64,000 nucleotides of DNA from Nothopassalora personata (lineage: Eukaryota; Ascomycota; Dothideomycetes; Mycosphaerellales; Mycosphaerellaceae), in contig CM066298.1 of assembly GCA_033816765.1 (NCBI GenBank), positions 124,001 through 188,000 of the forward strand, in the 5' to 3' direction. The position numbers and the translations under genes are program-made. The first letter of the stretch is position 1, and each line of letters starts with the position of its first letter. Under the pieces are notes generated by a model. It did not search any database. It was not told where the DNA came from and saw nothing but the letters and a program-made list of their open reading frames with translations. Below are positions 1 to 10,489 of this stretch, in pieces.

Positions 1-2830
1 AGAGCGGGGGTGTTAGTAACGCTACTAAAGAGGGCAGCCTCGAACTAGCGACTATATCGAAACTAATCCTAGGCATTTACATTAGGAAACGTCGTCTAGA
101 GGATCTAATCAATCTAGTAGATAATACCCTCTTCCTTTATAACCGTACTATTACTAGCTAAACTATATTATCGGACGTAGTTATTAATCCTTATAGTCTT
201 AGCATTCTACATACGCTTCCTTTATGCGAAGGGGGCGTTTACGGGACCTATAGGTATATCCTTAGGCAGTCCTTTATTAGTACCGTTCCCTAGTTTGTTT
301 ATTTAGGCATTATTTCCCCTTCCTAGGGTTACCCCGGATTTAGCTAATAATTAAGTTTCGCTTATTTAAGCACTAACTTCGTTAATTATTTCAACTTCCT
401 ACTAGTTAATCTTAGCTTACCGGATCTCCTATTCTAATTGAAGGCGAACTTTCTTAGTAGCCTTAGCTCGGGCTCGTAGATCCTAGGCTAAGGACCGGGT
501 CCTCGGGTGCGGATTCTTTAGAATGCCTACGGGTACCTTCCCTTTTACTTTATTAGACTATATAGAGTAGGTAGATACCTCGTTAAGCTCGCCTAAGTCG
601 ACCGCCTACTCCGCTTTACTTTCCCCGAATGAGACCTAATATGTCCTAGTAGCCTTATCCGTTTAGCTAGACCGTGCGTCCTAAGGGCTATACTCTATTA
701 AATGCCTAAAGTTAGGAGGGGGCTTAGAATAATTAGGAGGCGTAACCTTAGTTACCCTAGTGTAGTCCCTACCTATCTATTACTTACGTAGTGCGGAAAT
801 CTTATACTAGTTATTAAACTCGATCGGCCTATAATGTTCTTCGAGTAGAGGGAGCATATAGAGTAGTTTCGGTTTACTATAGTCCCTCCGAAAGTTAAAC
901 TTAGTAGGACGCGGATCGCCTTCTTTCCCTAGATACTACTAGTTATTCGGGGCGAGGTCTACGTAGCCCCGGGATATTAAGGACCTCATCGCCCTATAAT
1001 TACTAGCCTAGTGCTTCGAACAGCTATAGTTGTAGTAATAACCATCTATCGCTTTAGACTATTCGCGATTCTAGGATAGGGGACGCTATATTACGTAAAC
1101 CTATAGTTTAGTATCTAGGTCGTGCCTCTCTAGTTATATAGAGCGTTAATTCTCGCTCGGGTAGAAGGTACCCGCGTCCGCGACGCGACTACGCTAGTAT
1201 ATACGTATACTTATTTTAGCTACCTTCTAGATTAGGTTATTATTTATAATAGTCTTATAGGCAGCCTTCTTAAGCGTGTTAATCTTAGGCTTAAGGCGCG
1301 GCATTTACTTTACGACTAAGCGGTATAGCTAAGGTAAAGTAAGAGGGAAATCTATATGTACAGCTTTCTATCCCTCCTTACTATCTACGATACTAGTAGC
1401 TTTATCGAGAATCCTCTAAAAGTCCCTAAACTTCTTAGGTTACTTTAGGTAAAGCCCGTAAGCCTTATAGACCGCTTTCGCGACTCCCTCTAGCAATCCC
1501 TAAAGGAGGAGGTAACTCCGGGAGCTGTTATCTAAATCCTTAGGTTCAATTAGGTCACTTAAGGATATAAATAGGCGGATGAATTCCTTTACATCTTGTT
1601 CTTTAGGCCTCTTGCCTTGCTACGCCCTAACAATCTCCTTAAGATATTCCCGACTCCCTAACATCGAGTAAGCGTTAAACCTTAAGAACTCTAATAAGAA
1701 CGCCCTCCTAAAACGTGCCTTGTTAGTGAGCTACCTAGGTAGTCTTATAACTACGCGCCGGATAGTAGTTTCGTAATTACGCTTAAACCTACCCTAGAAA
1801 TCATCCTTCTTAATAGATACCTAAGGCGGATACTAGTCTATTAGGTCGCTAAACCGCTCCTATAACTTAGTAGCATTAGTACTATTAAAGAACGGATTCT
1901 TAGCACCTCCTAGAGGTAGAAAGCGAGGGCTAGCGTTTTCTATTACTACTACTAATCGTCTAAGGAGGGTAGCTATCGCATCTATCCTAATCGTACTGTT
2001 CGTTCCTACACCTATACCTAATTTAGCGGCGTTAGTTCCGCTTCTCCCTTCTTTACTAGATTTAGGTATTTCCCCTTCCTCCGATTCCTCTATCCCCTTA
2101 TAAGGGATAGAGTCCCTATAGACCCCTTCTATTTTCGTAGGGTTTATAGGATATTCGTAGCCTCTACCTATGTCGGTAAAGGTGCTAAGTCTTTCTAGTA
2201 ATGCAGCCGTATCTATTGTTACGAGGTGCTTACTTTAGAATGCGCTAATACTAGTTATTACTTAATAGGACCTTATAACCGTAATTGTTACTAAATACCT
2301 TAGACCTTAAGTGTTTTTAACCTTAGTCGACCTTAACCGTAAACCTTAACCTTAAGTAATAACCTTAATCGTAAACCTTAGACCTTAAACCGTAATTTTA
2401 ACCTTATAAACTAGATACTAATACACTACCGGGTGTACACTTAATACCCCCCCTTACTAACTACTAAAAATAATGTCTACTAACTACCCTATATAGGCCT
2501 GTCCGAGTTATAGTAGTATAGAGCGGTGCTTATGTAAGTAGGGGTATTTACCGGTCCCGGGACCGTGAAATTAGGTTACGTAACGAGTAGCGTAGTAGCT
2601 AGATAAACAAGAGGATTAGCGGACTTAATCCCCTATGCCCTCTACTCGAGAGGTATGAATTGAATTGTTACCTTAATACTACGCTTACAATACTTAACTA
2701 CGTAGTATATATCTTAATAGCTATACTAGGTCCTACTAGCTTACCTAAATGTCTAATTAAACCTAAATGAAATTAGGGCAAGTTAGACCTAAGGGACTCC
2801 CTTTAAACCTAAGGTTAACACAACCTATCA
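1..2830 (-). mobile_element. Element A'' : 5' part of a RIP-degraded Ty3/Gypsy LTR element, cut by window edge
   Basis: This block is the reverse complement of 9,887-12,728: 5' LTR, leader and most of gag of the same family as element A, ending where the window starts. For example, the first 120 bases match 12,610-12,728 on the opposite strand. It is saturated with RIP (TAG/TAA stops, almost no CpA/TpG), so it cannot be expressed. At its right end it abuts the pol region of Gypsy B. It probably inserted into B, whose 5' half would then lie beyond the window edge. Family and orientation are clear; the exact junction with B (about 2,831-2,850) is not. Confidence 0.85.
2474..2830 (-). repeat. 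LTR of element A'' (357 bp)
   Basis: In minus orientation it begins TGATAGGTTGTGTT and ends TAGTTAGTAGACA, a TG...CA LTR. It has the same 357-bp length as the 5' LTR of element A at 9,887-10,243. It contains one copy of the family palindrome (2,546-2,571). All A-type LTRs seen are preceded by TTAACGAC, so the true edge may lie a few bases further out. Confidence 0.85.
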
Positions 2831-2859
2831 GTCGTTAATAGTAGTTAGGTTACGAGATT

Positions 2860-5700
2860 ACCGGAAAGGATAGAAGTAACGTACTATCGAAGATAACTAG
2901 AAAATCGGAGCTAGACATCCCTTAGGAATATCGTAAATAGTTACGACTATTTTAAGAAGAGGAAGGTAAGGACGCCTTACCTAAACACGTACTATAGGAT
3001 TATAAGATAAACGTTTAGCTAGGAAAAGAGCCTCTATAGGGACCCCTATATTAAATGTCCAAAAAGAGCTCTATACCCTACGAGAATAGCTAAAGGAGAA
3101 GCGAGCTAAAGGATAGATACGACAATCTATCTTAAGCGTAGGAACTCTATATATATTCGTTCTAAAACTAAACGGGAAACTACGACTCGTATAAGACTAC
3201 CGAAAGTTAAACGAGATTACTATTAAGAACCGATACCTACTACTAAACATCGAAGAAGCATAAGATAGATTAACCGGATCGGACTACTATACGAAGATTA
3301 ATCTACGCGATACCTTCTACGCTATATAAATAGTAGAAGGAGAAGAATAGAAAACCGCTTTTAGAATACGATACGGACTCTAAGAATTCTTAGTTATGCC
3401 TATAGGATTAACTAACGCACCCGTATCCTACTAGGACCTTATTAATAAAACACTTAGAGACCTACTCGACGTATGTATTATTATATATATAGACGATATA
3501 CTAGTCTATACAAAAGGATCCCTTTAGGAGTATACGAAACGAGTCTAGAACGTATTTAAACGGCTTACACGAGTAGGATTTAAAACGGCACTAGAAAAAT
3601 GCGAATTCTATAAGAAAGAAGTTAAGTTCTTAGGCTTTATTATTAGTACTACGGGGATCGCGATCGATCCTACGAAGACATAATTAACTAGAGAATAGCT
3701 AGAACTAAGAACAGTTAAGGACGTACAATTATTTCTTAGACTAGCTAATTATAACCGGAAATTCATTAAGGACTATTTAAAGATAGCGGCACTAATAACG
3801 ATACTTACGAGAAAGGACGTTAGCTAGAAATAGAGAAAGGAACAAAGTAAAGCGTTTAATAGACTTAAAGAATAATACGCTTTAGCCCCTACGCTTCGAC
3901 TATTCGATAGTAGTAAGAAAGTCTATATCGAGACCGACGCGTCCGATATAGTAATAGGCGCATGTCTTATATAGACGTATAGTAGGAAAAGACACCTAGT
4001 AGCCTATTACTCCCGAAAAATAACTATAGCGGAATAGAACTACGACATCTATAATAAAGAGCTTCTAGCTATTATTATAGCTATATAGAATTAGAGAGTA
4101 TACGTCGAGGGCCTACTAAAGTTAACGATTCTATTAGACTATAAGAATCTTACGTACTTTACGACGACGAAGGAACTAATCCGAAGGCAAGCCCGCTAGT
4201 CGGAGCTACTTAGGTAATATAAGTTTAAGATTAAATATACTCTAGGAATAGAGAACGGCCGCGTAGATACGCTAAGCCGAAGAAGCAACTATATAGAAGG
4301 AAAAGAACTAGTATAATATAAAATACTTAAGATAAACCCCGACGGAAGTTTTAGTACTAACATAAAGGAATTTAATAGCATCGTAAGGATACTACGCGAT
4401 ACGGAGGAACAATTTCCTATATCGTAAGGAAAATATTAGGTACTAAAGGACCGAGAAGAATAATATATACGATAACATTACGACGATCCTCTATACGGAC
4501 ATCCTAGAACGATAAAGACAGTAGACCTTATATAACGTAGCTTCTCATTTCTATAAATGAGGTAGAAGGTGCTATACTATATTAAACGATATATATACTA
4601 CTAATAAAATAAGGCTACTAGGTACGCGAAATATAGTTAACTATAGTTTAGGATACTACTAACAAAACGATAGGACGAAGTTATAATAGACTTTATTATA
4701 AAACTCCTATTATCTAAGGATTAAGTTACTAAATAACCTAACGACATAATACTAGTTATAGTTAATAGACTTATAAAGTACATACACTTTATTACTACAT
4801 TAGAAACATATACCGTAAAACAGCTCGGATACCTTATACTAGATAGATTAATCCAATACTACGGATTCCCTTAAGCGTTTATAACGGATAGGGACAAACT
4901 ATTTACTTCTAACTACTAGAAGACGTTTATAGGAACGATTAGAATTAAGTGCAAGTTATCTACGGCATACTACCCGGAGACCGATAGATAGATAGAAAGA
5001 ATAAATTAAACCTTAGGATAATATCTACGGCACTATATTAACTACACGTAAGACAATTAGGTTTTACTACTACCTATAGTATAGATTATACTAAATAACT
5101 ACAAATTAGAGACAACTTTAACGACGCTATTCTACGCGAACTTTAGTAAAGATCCTAACCTATTCGGAACACCTAAATCCTACCTATAGGCCGAGAGAGT
5201 AATCGTAACGACGGATACTCTTAAGGAAGTACATTAAAAAGCACGTAAGGCGATCGAAGATGCATAATAAAAACTGTCTTAATAACGACAAAACATAAGG
5301 AAAATAGCACCTCTACTTAAAGAGGGGGATAAGGTCTATCTCCTTATAAAAAACTTAAGAACGAGAAGATAGACTAAGAAACTAGATTACGTTAAGGTCG
5401 GACTATTTTTAGTTAAGAAAGTTATTAAACTAGTTAACTACCGCCTACGACTACTACCTAACGTAAAAATCTACCTAGTCTTCTATATCTCTAAACTAGA
5501 ACCTATAGACCCCAAAACACCTTACTAAGAGAGCTTCTATTTTAAACCGGAAGTAGGAAACAAATTTGAAGTCGAAAGAATCCTAGATAAAAGAGGTTAG
5601 CGATACCTTATTAAATAGAAAGGATACGACGAATTAGAAAATACCTAGGAACTAGAGAAGAACCTATATAACTATTAGGAAAAGGTCTACCAGTTCCTAA
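2860..5700 (+). pseudogene. Gypsy B pol (RT, RNase H, integrase, chromodomain), RIP-broken
   Basis: Translated past many TAG/TAA codons, the frame shows a Gypsy reverse transcriptase from about 3,000, with a YxDD-type motif near 3,480-3,500 (IYIDDILVYT). The RNase H region follows at about 3,900-4,300, then integrase (4,480-5,250, including a TDRDKLF active-site segment near 4,890). A C-terminal chromodomain lies near 5,570-5,670 (VERILDKRG ... KGYDELENT). The order is that of a chromovirus. Non-functional; the 5' end of pol and all of gag are missing. Confidence 0.8.
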
Positions 5701-5719
5701 AGAATAGGATCTACGTAGC

Positions 5720-6204
5720 TACCTAGTAGAACTAGAAGGAACGGAGAAATCGATCGCGTTATTCATAAAGTCAATTGAGGACTATACCGTAGGAGATAGA
5801 CTAATAGTCGCATCCGCGGTAGGACAATCGACATCCTTAATCTCGCCGGAGGCTTCTATCTTAGCCTCTAAATAAAGCGCCTTCTTACGCGCGCGCTTCT
5901 CCACTTAGCGAAGTATTACCTTATTACGCATTAACCGCGCTAGGACTTCCGTAAGGTCCTCCTTATCCTTTTCGACCTTTTTCTTATACTCCTAACGAGT
6001 CTTATTAAGAGACTCCTAGGATAGGTTTACGCATTTACGCCTACGACAAACATACTCCGAGTACCGAAGACGGAAGTTTCTCTCTATAGTAACATAAGAA
6101 AGCCCGTTAAGAAAATAATAATCGTAGGTAAGATCTACTAGACGGCCGTGTTCGTTAATCTCCTTTACTAGCCGAAGACGATTCTTAGAAGATAAAGAAG
6201 ACAT
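5720..6204 (-). pseudogene. Antisense ORF between pol and 3' LTR of Gypsy B (Cys-pair plus coiled-coil protein)
   Basis: On the minus strand an ATG at 6,204 opens a 62-codon frame (MSSLSSKNRLRL...), halted at 6,016 by a TAG of RIP type. The same frame then continues as a highly charged, helix-prone stretch rich in K, E, R and L to about 5,720. Two paired-cysteine sites can be read, with several Cys turned into Tyr by RIP (YDY, then YSEY followed by VCRRRKC). Gypsy C has an equivalent ORF at the same place (57,880-58,396). I recall similar small CxxC/coiled-coil ORFs accompanying fungal LTR elements, but know no function. Its position, strand and conservation argue for a real accessory gene of this family. 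Confidence 0.55.
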
Positions 6205-6282
6205 CGTTACTAACTTATAAAGAGGGGCTATTATATTATCTTATATAAGCTTCGGGACGAAGCTAGGCCGGAAGGGGGATAG

Positions 6283-6742
6283 TATTACGGTTCGGGTTAA
6301 GCTACGACGGTATATATAGCTATTAGCCAATAAGATTACGTACGCTATACGAGATTACTCGCTTACTAGTAACTTAGTAATTCGAGATTACTCGCTTACT
6401 AGTAACTCGGTAATTCGAGATTACTCGCTTACTAGTAACTCGGTAATTCGAGATTACTCGCTTACTAGTAATTAAGTAATTAGACGAAATACGACTACGA
6501 GTCTCCTTTATATTTAGGAACGCTAAGGACCCCGTATCGTTTCGAGGCGTTTAACTTACTATTTAATATTACTGTTTAGAATACACTATAACCTAACCTC
6601 TACCTTACTACTACTTAGTCTTTATAAGATAAGATAGCTACTACTTTATTACTCTCCCTTAACTTCCTATCGGCCCGAGAATAAACCCGATTAAGCTTAT
6701 CTTCTTAACTTATAATATTATTAGGCTATACTAAACCTAACA
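6283..6742 (+). repeat. 3' LTR of Gypsy B (460 bp)
   Basis: It begins TATTACGG (RIP-altered from TGTTACGG, as in Gypsy C) and ends AAACCTAACA. The outer part matches both LTRs of Gypsy C (51,547-51,950 and 58,471-58,800). The extra length comes from an internal tandem repeat at 6,350-6,481. Confidence 0.85.
6350..6481. repeat. 33-bp tandem repeat, four units, inside an LTR
   Basis: Four near-identical 33-bp units begin CGAGATTACTCGCTTACTAG and differ only at a few positions, such as AACTTAGTAA versus AACTCGGTAA. They lie inside the Gypsy B LTR, where the Gypsy C LTRs carry either a different short repeat or none. Confidence 0.9.
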
Positions 6743-7550
6743 TAAACATAGTACTTAAGGTCTTATTAAGGAAATAGGATATAAGGAACACTACTAATCT
6801 CTACTCTCTTAGGATAATTTAGTAGCGCAATTCTTATAGTATCGGGCCTACGGGTGAGGATAAAGACGGTAATTAGAAGTCGTTCTAGTAAGTCTAGAAG
6901 TCCTTAGCTTATATATACTAGTATCGGTAGACTTTATTATAGATAGGATATTCTAACGAGTATAAGCTTCTAGATTAAAATAATAGGGTACTATATAAAT
7001 TGCTATAGGGTGTAAAACTATTTAGCTATAGAAACAGTCTTATATATAGTATATATACTAAGTTCTAACTTATATAGCTACTACTTAACTAATTTATAAC
7101 ACTCCCTCTTTAGACTACCTACTATAGAGGTAGCCTTATTAACTTGATATTAGCTTTTATACTATATTAGAGTCTTAAATATTCTTACTAGCTTCTAATA
7201 CTAGGTTCCCTACTAAAAGTAAGTATATACTAAGGATATAGATGTTATTAGATCTACTTATATAGGATATCTTTATAGACCTACTTTAAGTATATTCTAA
7301 CCCTATCTTTCCGCTTTTAGAAGTAAATAGAAGATTCTCTTAGCTTAAGAAGGCTCTTATAGCTAGGTAGTAGCGTATAAGCTTTATAGATAGATATAAA
7401 AGAAGCTAGTTCTTTACTAAGTAACTCTCTTTACTTTATACCTCTCTTACTCTCTCTTAGACTACTATACACCTTCTTAGACACCCTAATAACTACTATA
7501 TATATATATAAAGCTTTATAGAAAGCTATAGTAAGGTATAATACTATAAG
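6743..7550 (-). mobile_element. RIP-degraded fragment, probably the 3' end of a Copia-type LTR element
   Basis: No ORF survives. On the minus strand a TGTTATAAATTAG... segment near 7,100 downwards resembles a Copia-style LTR start. The sequence upstream of it (7,110-7,550) reads as the tail of a degraded polyprotein. The assignment rests on general appearance only; it could be another LTR family. The left edge is set by the end of the Gypsy B LTR. Confidence 0.35.
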
Positions 7551-7551
7551 G

Positions 7552-7730
7552 GACCTCCTATAATATATAATATACCTATAATATTATAGTTATAGATAAA
7601 CTAAATCTTACCTTCCTCTATAGGCGCGTTACGCGTTACTTTATGTACGTATACGCGGTACGTACGGCTTACTTAGCCGGGCGTAGCCGTATAGTACATA
7701 TAAGAGTTAGCTATAGGCTACTCTTATAGC
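7552..7730. repeat. Isolated LTR-like segment of family D
   Basis: The stretch matches the LTR segments at 26,445-26,617 and 27,042-27,213 in the same orientation. Shared blocks include GATAAACTAA, TTACTTTATG, CGTACGGCTTACT and TTAGCTATAGGCTA. No D-type coding sequence is next to it, so it may be a solo LTR. 7,731-7,904 holds RIP-altered sequence I cannot assign. Confidence 0.55.
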
Positions 7731-7904
7731 TATATAGATAATAGTATTTTAGGAGTATTTACTAATATTATAAGTAGCATTATAGTAGATTTTATTAGCT
7801 TTAACCTAGTATACCTAGGCGGCCTTTAGTAGTATATCTAGTAGAGGTAATAACTAGGATTCTAATAAGCGTCCTTCTAGTAATAGTAGTATTATCTACT
7901 AAGC

Positions 7905-8230
7905 TCCCTATATAGACCTAAATAAGTTATAGCGGTATAGAGCAATACTTACGTAAGTAGGGGGCATTTACTAGTCCGGGACCTAGAAATATTAGCTTAG
8001 TATATAGATAAGTAGGATAATTAGTAATCTTAGTACCTATACCCTCTATTTATAAGGTATGAATTAAATGCTATCTCTATAGTACTTAACTACGCATTAT
8101 ATTTATCTTAGTACTAATACTAGGTACCGTTATATTATCAAGTTTCTAATAAAGCTAAATAAAATTAAAGTAAGTTAGACATAGGGGATTCCCTCTTTTT
8201 TACTTACTTTAAAGGTTTACATTACTTTAA
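7905..8230 (-). repeat. Diverged A-type LTR
   Basis: It shares with the A LTR (minus orientation) the blocks TATAGAGCAATACTTACGTAAG, the palindrome region at 7,966-7,990, TATGAATTAAAT and GATTCCCTC. It is more diverged than the three other A-type LTRs, so it is an older insertion or a subfamily. Confidence 0.6.
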
Positions 8231-8719
8231 GCTATACCTTCAATACGTTAATTTAAGGTTAACTCTAGCATATACGAGATGCTAGGTAATCCTAGAGGTC
8301 GCTATAACCGTAATAGTAATAAACGTAACCGTAGGGGAGGGAACGCGGCTAGGTCCTTACGTAGTAGTAGTACTACTAACTAGTACGATTCCTATTAGAG
8401 TCCTTAGGAAAGAGAGATAGAGAGGGAGGGGAAGCCAATTAAAGATTATAGGTTAGTAATTAAGTAATCTAGAAGCTTAGTTAAGTAAATATAATCTAAA
8501 AAATAAGTAAGTATAAGTATTAGTAATCCAAGTAGTCCGGAATATTATTTGTTTATTATATATCTAGTAACTTAATTAAGTAGATAAGATAGCTATATAA
8601 ATTAAGCTAGACCTAAGGACTAGAACTCCTATAACTAAGATACTAATAAGAACTAGAAATTAATGCCTATAGGCTACAGTTATAGCCGAAAATTAACTAG
8701 AAACTAGGAGTCTATAAGA

Positions 8720-9886
8720 GAAGTAAGTAATAACTACGCTTAAACTAGTCTAAGTCTAAGTAAAGTCCTAGCTATAACTAGAATCTAGTACCGTAATTAT
8801 AGTACTCGTCTTCTAAATTCTACTCTATTTATATAGCTCCTACATCTAGACCTACTTATTATTATAGCTAACGCTAACTTTATTAGACTTGTCTCTAACT
8901 AGTTAGTTAGAGAAGTCGCCCTAGTATATATTAAAGAAGCTCTCGTAACGACAATTAGACGAGAAGTACGCCTACTTAAGCTTAGTAATAGTATTAAGCT
9001 ACTTGTCTATTATTATCGTAGCCCGAACGTGCCACTTATATATCTTTAATTAAAGAGCTTATTATTTAGGTCTACTATAGCTATAAGCTACTTCTTTATA
9101 TTAAGAATAACTTTAGCATTATCCTAAGACTTTAAACCTACTAATATATTAGATAGAGAACTAATACTACTAAGATATACCGCTATAGGACACAGATAAC
9201 CGGGTACTAGCCCTTACTTAGTATCTTAAAGTTGCGATAGAGTTCTATTACTTAATATACTAACTAGCTTTACTAGAGCTAAAGGTAGTTATTATTACGA
9301 ATCTTAATAAAGTATAGATTAATTTAGCGTAGCGTCTTCTTATAAGTAGCCTACCTTATTAGTACGCCTATAGCTATTACCTAAACCTAACTACTACTAA
9401 TGTCCTCCCTAGACTAGCTAATCTTCTTACGATTTAAGTAGTTAAGGATACTAATTAAATAGAGGCGCTTAAACCGGCCGTCCTTAATATAGTCGTTTCT
9501 ATAGTATTACTAGATAAATTCTATAGTATTACCCTCCCTATAGAAGCTATATAAGAACTTAGGACCACCGGAGCTCTCTATATCGAGAGAACATATTATA
9601 TTAAGGCAGTTACTAGTCTAGTAGCCCTTAATCTTAAGGTTTAGGTTAACGCCGCTATACTATACTATCTTATTAAAATTACTATTAGTTTAGCTCTTAT
9701 CGAAGCTAAAGATTATAGGCCGAGGAAACGAGATAAACCGTATATACTACGTAGGGTATAGAGCTACTTATAAGAGCTATAATACGGGGTCTTATTATAT
9801 AATTTACTATCTTAGAGAGTACTATATATTCTAATAGACGCTACCATTACTAAACTTATTTAGCTTTCGTAGGTACTATTAACGAC
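8720..9886 (-). pseudogene. ORF3 relic of element A' (C-terminal half)
   Basis: In minus orientation the frame reads, between RIP stops, RFISFPRP, NLNLKI, TSNCLN, FLYSFYREGNTIEFI, DGRFKRLYL, IGVLIR, KKTLR and DLYRNFKILSK. Element A ORF3 has RFISFPRP, DLNLEI, TSNRLN, FLHGFYK, NAIEFI, DGRFKRFFL, IGVLIR, KKTLR and DLYRNFKTLSK in the same order and spacing. This is the main evidence that ORF3 is a genuine protein family rather than chance open sequence. The function is not recognised. The 3' limit is approximate. Confidence 0.65.
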
Positions 9887-10243
9887 TGATGGGTTGTGTT
9901 AACCTTAGGTTTAGAGGGGGTCCCTTAGGTCCAACTTGCCCTAATTTCATTTAGGTTTAATTAGACATTTAGGTAAGCTAGCAGGACCTAGTATAGCTGT
10001 TAAGATATATACTGCGTAGCTAAGCATTGTAAGCGTAGCATTAAGGTAACAATTCAATTTATACCTCTCGAGTCGAGGGCATAAGGGTTTAGGTCCGCTA
10101 ACCCTCTTGTTTTATCTAGCTACTGCGCTGCTGTCACGTGACCTGATTTCACGGTCCCAGGACCGGTAAATACATCTGCTTACGTAAGCACCGCTCTATA
10201 CCACCACAACTCGGACAGGCCTACATAGGGTAGTTAGTAGACA
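9887..10243 (+). repeat. 5' LTR of element A (357 bp)
   Basis: It begins TGATGGGTTGTGTTAACC and ends TAGTTAGTAGACA. It contains the palindrome variant at 10,146-10,171 with a TCACGTGACC E-box-like site just upstream (about 10,134-10,143). It is the least RIP-altered of the A LTRs. Confidence 0.88.
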
Positions 10244-10317
10244 TTATTTTAGTAGTTAATGAGGGGGGGTATTAAGTGTATACCCGGTAGCGTATTAGTA
10301 TCTAGTTTATAAGGTTA

Positions 10318-10450
10318 AAATCACGGTTTAAGGTCTAAGGTTCACGGTTAAGGTCATTACTTAAGGTTAAGGTTTAAGGTTAAGGTTCACGGTTAAGGTC
10401 GACTAAGGTTAAAAACACTTAAGGTCTAAGGTATTTAGTAACAATCACGG
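10318..10450 (+). repeat. Irregular TTAAGG repeat in the element A leader
   Basis: The leader between LTR and gag holds about a dozen loosely spaced AAGGT/TTAAGG units, such as TTAAGGTTAAGG. The inverse runs as CCTTAAC units at about 2,280-2,400 in A''. It looks telomere-like at first sight, but spacing and unit vary and both copies are internal to the retroelement. Confidence 0.7.
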
Positions 10451-10489
10451 TTAAAAGGTCCTATTAAGTAACAACTAGTATTAGCGCAT

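Larger units (their letters stand above)
2845..6742 (+). mobile_element. Gypsy B: 5'-truncated, RIP-degraded chromodomain Ty3/Gypsy element
   Basis: It is collinear with the 3' half of Gypsy C (54,540-58,800): protease-RT linker, RT, RNase H, integrase, chromodomain, an antisense ORF, then the 3' LTR (6,283-6,742). The left end is lost at the junction with A''. A purine tract GAAGGGGGATAG lies directly before the LTR at 6,271-6,282 and is the likely polypurine tract. RIP stops are everywhere. Confidence 0.85.
7905..9886 (-). mobile_element. Element A' : 3' part of a diverged A-family LTR element
   Basis: Read on the minus strand from 9,886 to 7,905, this relic follows the last part of element A: the C-terminal half of ORF3, a spacer, and an A-type LTR at about 7,905-8,230. 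Nucleotide divergence from A is considerable, but the ORF3 reading frame lines up codon by codon over more than 250 positions. It is cut at 9,886 by the 5' LTR of element A. Heavily RIP-mutated and non-functional. Confidence 0.75.

Noticed and set aside
6350..6481. CRISPR-like array of spaced repeats
   Set aside because: The 33-bp units are directly tandem without unique spacers, lie in an LTR, and the organism is eukaryotic.
8278..8400. Plus-strand ATG frame (MLGNPRGRYNRNSNKRN...) as start of a gag gene, with a protease-like segment near 8,860
   Set aside because: The whole 7,905-9,886 block aligns in minus orientation with element A ORF3 plus LTR, so the plus-strand readings are shadows. 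At most the first part is an antisense remnant.
10318..10450. Interstitial telomere repeat
   Set aside because: Units and spacing vary, the expected TTAGGG is absent, and the array sits in the leader of a retroelement in both copies.
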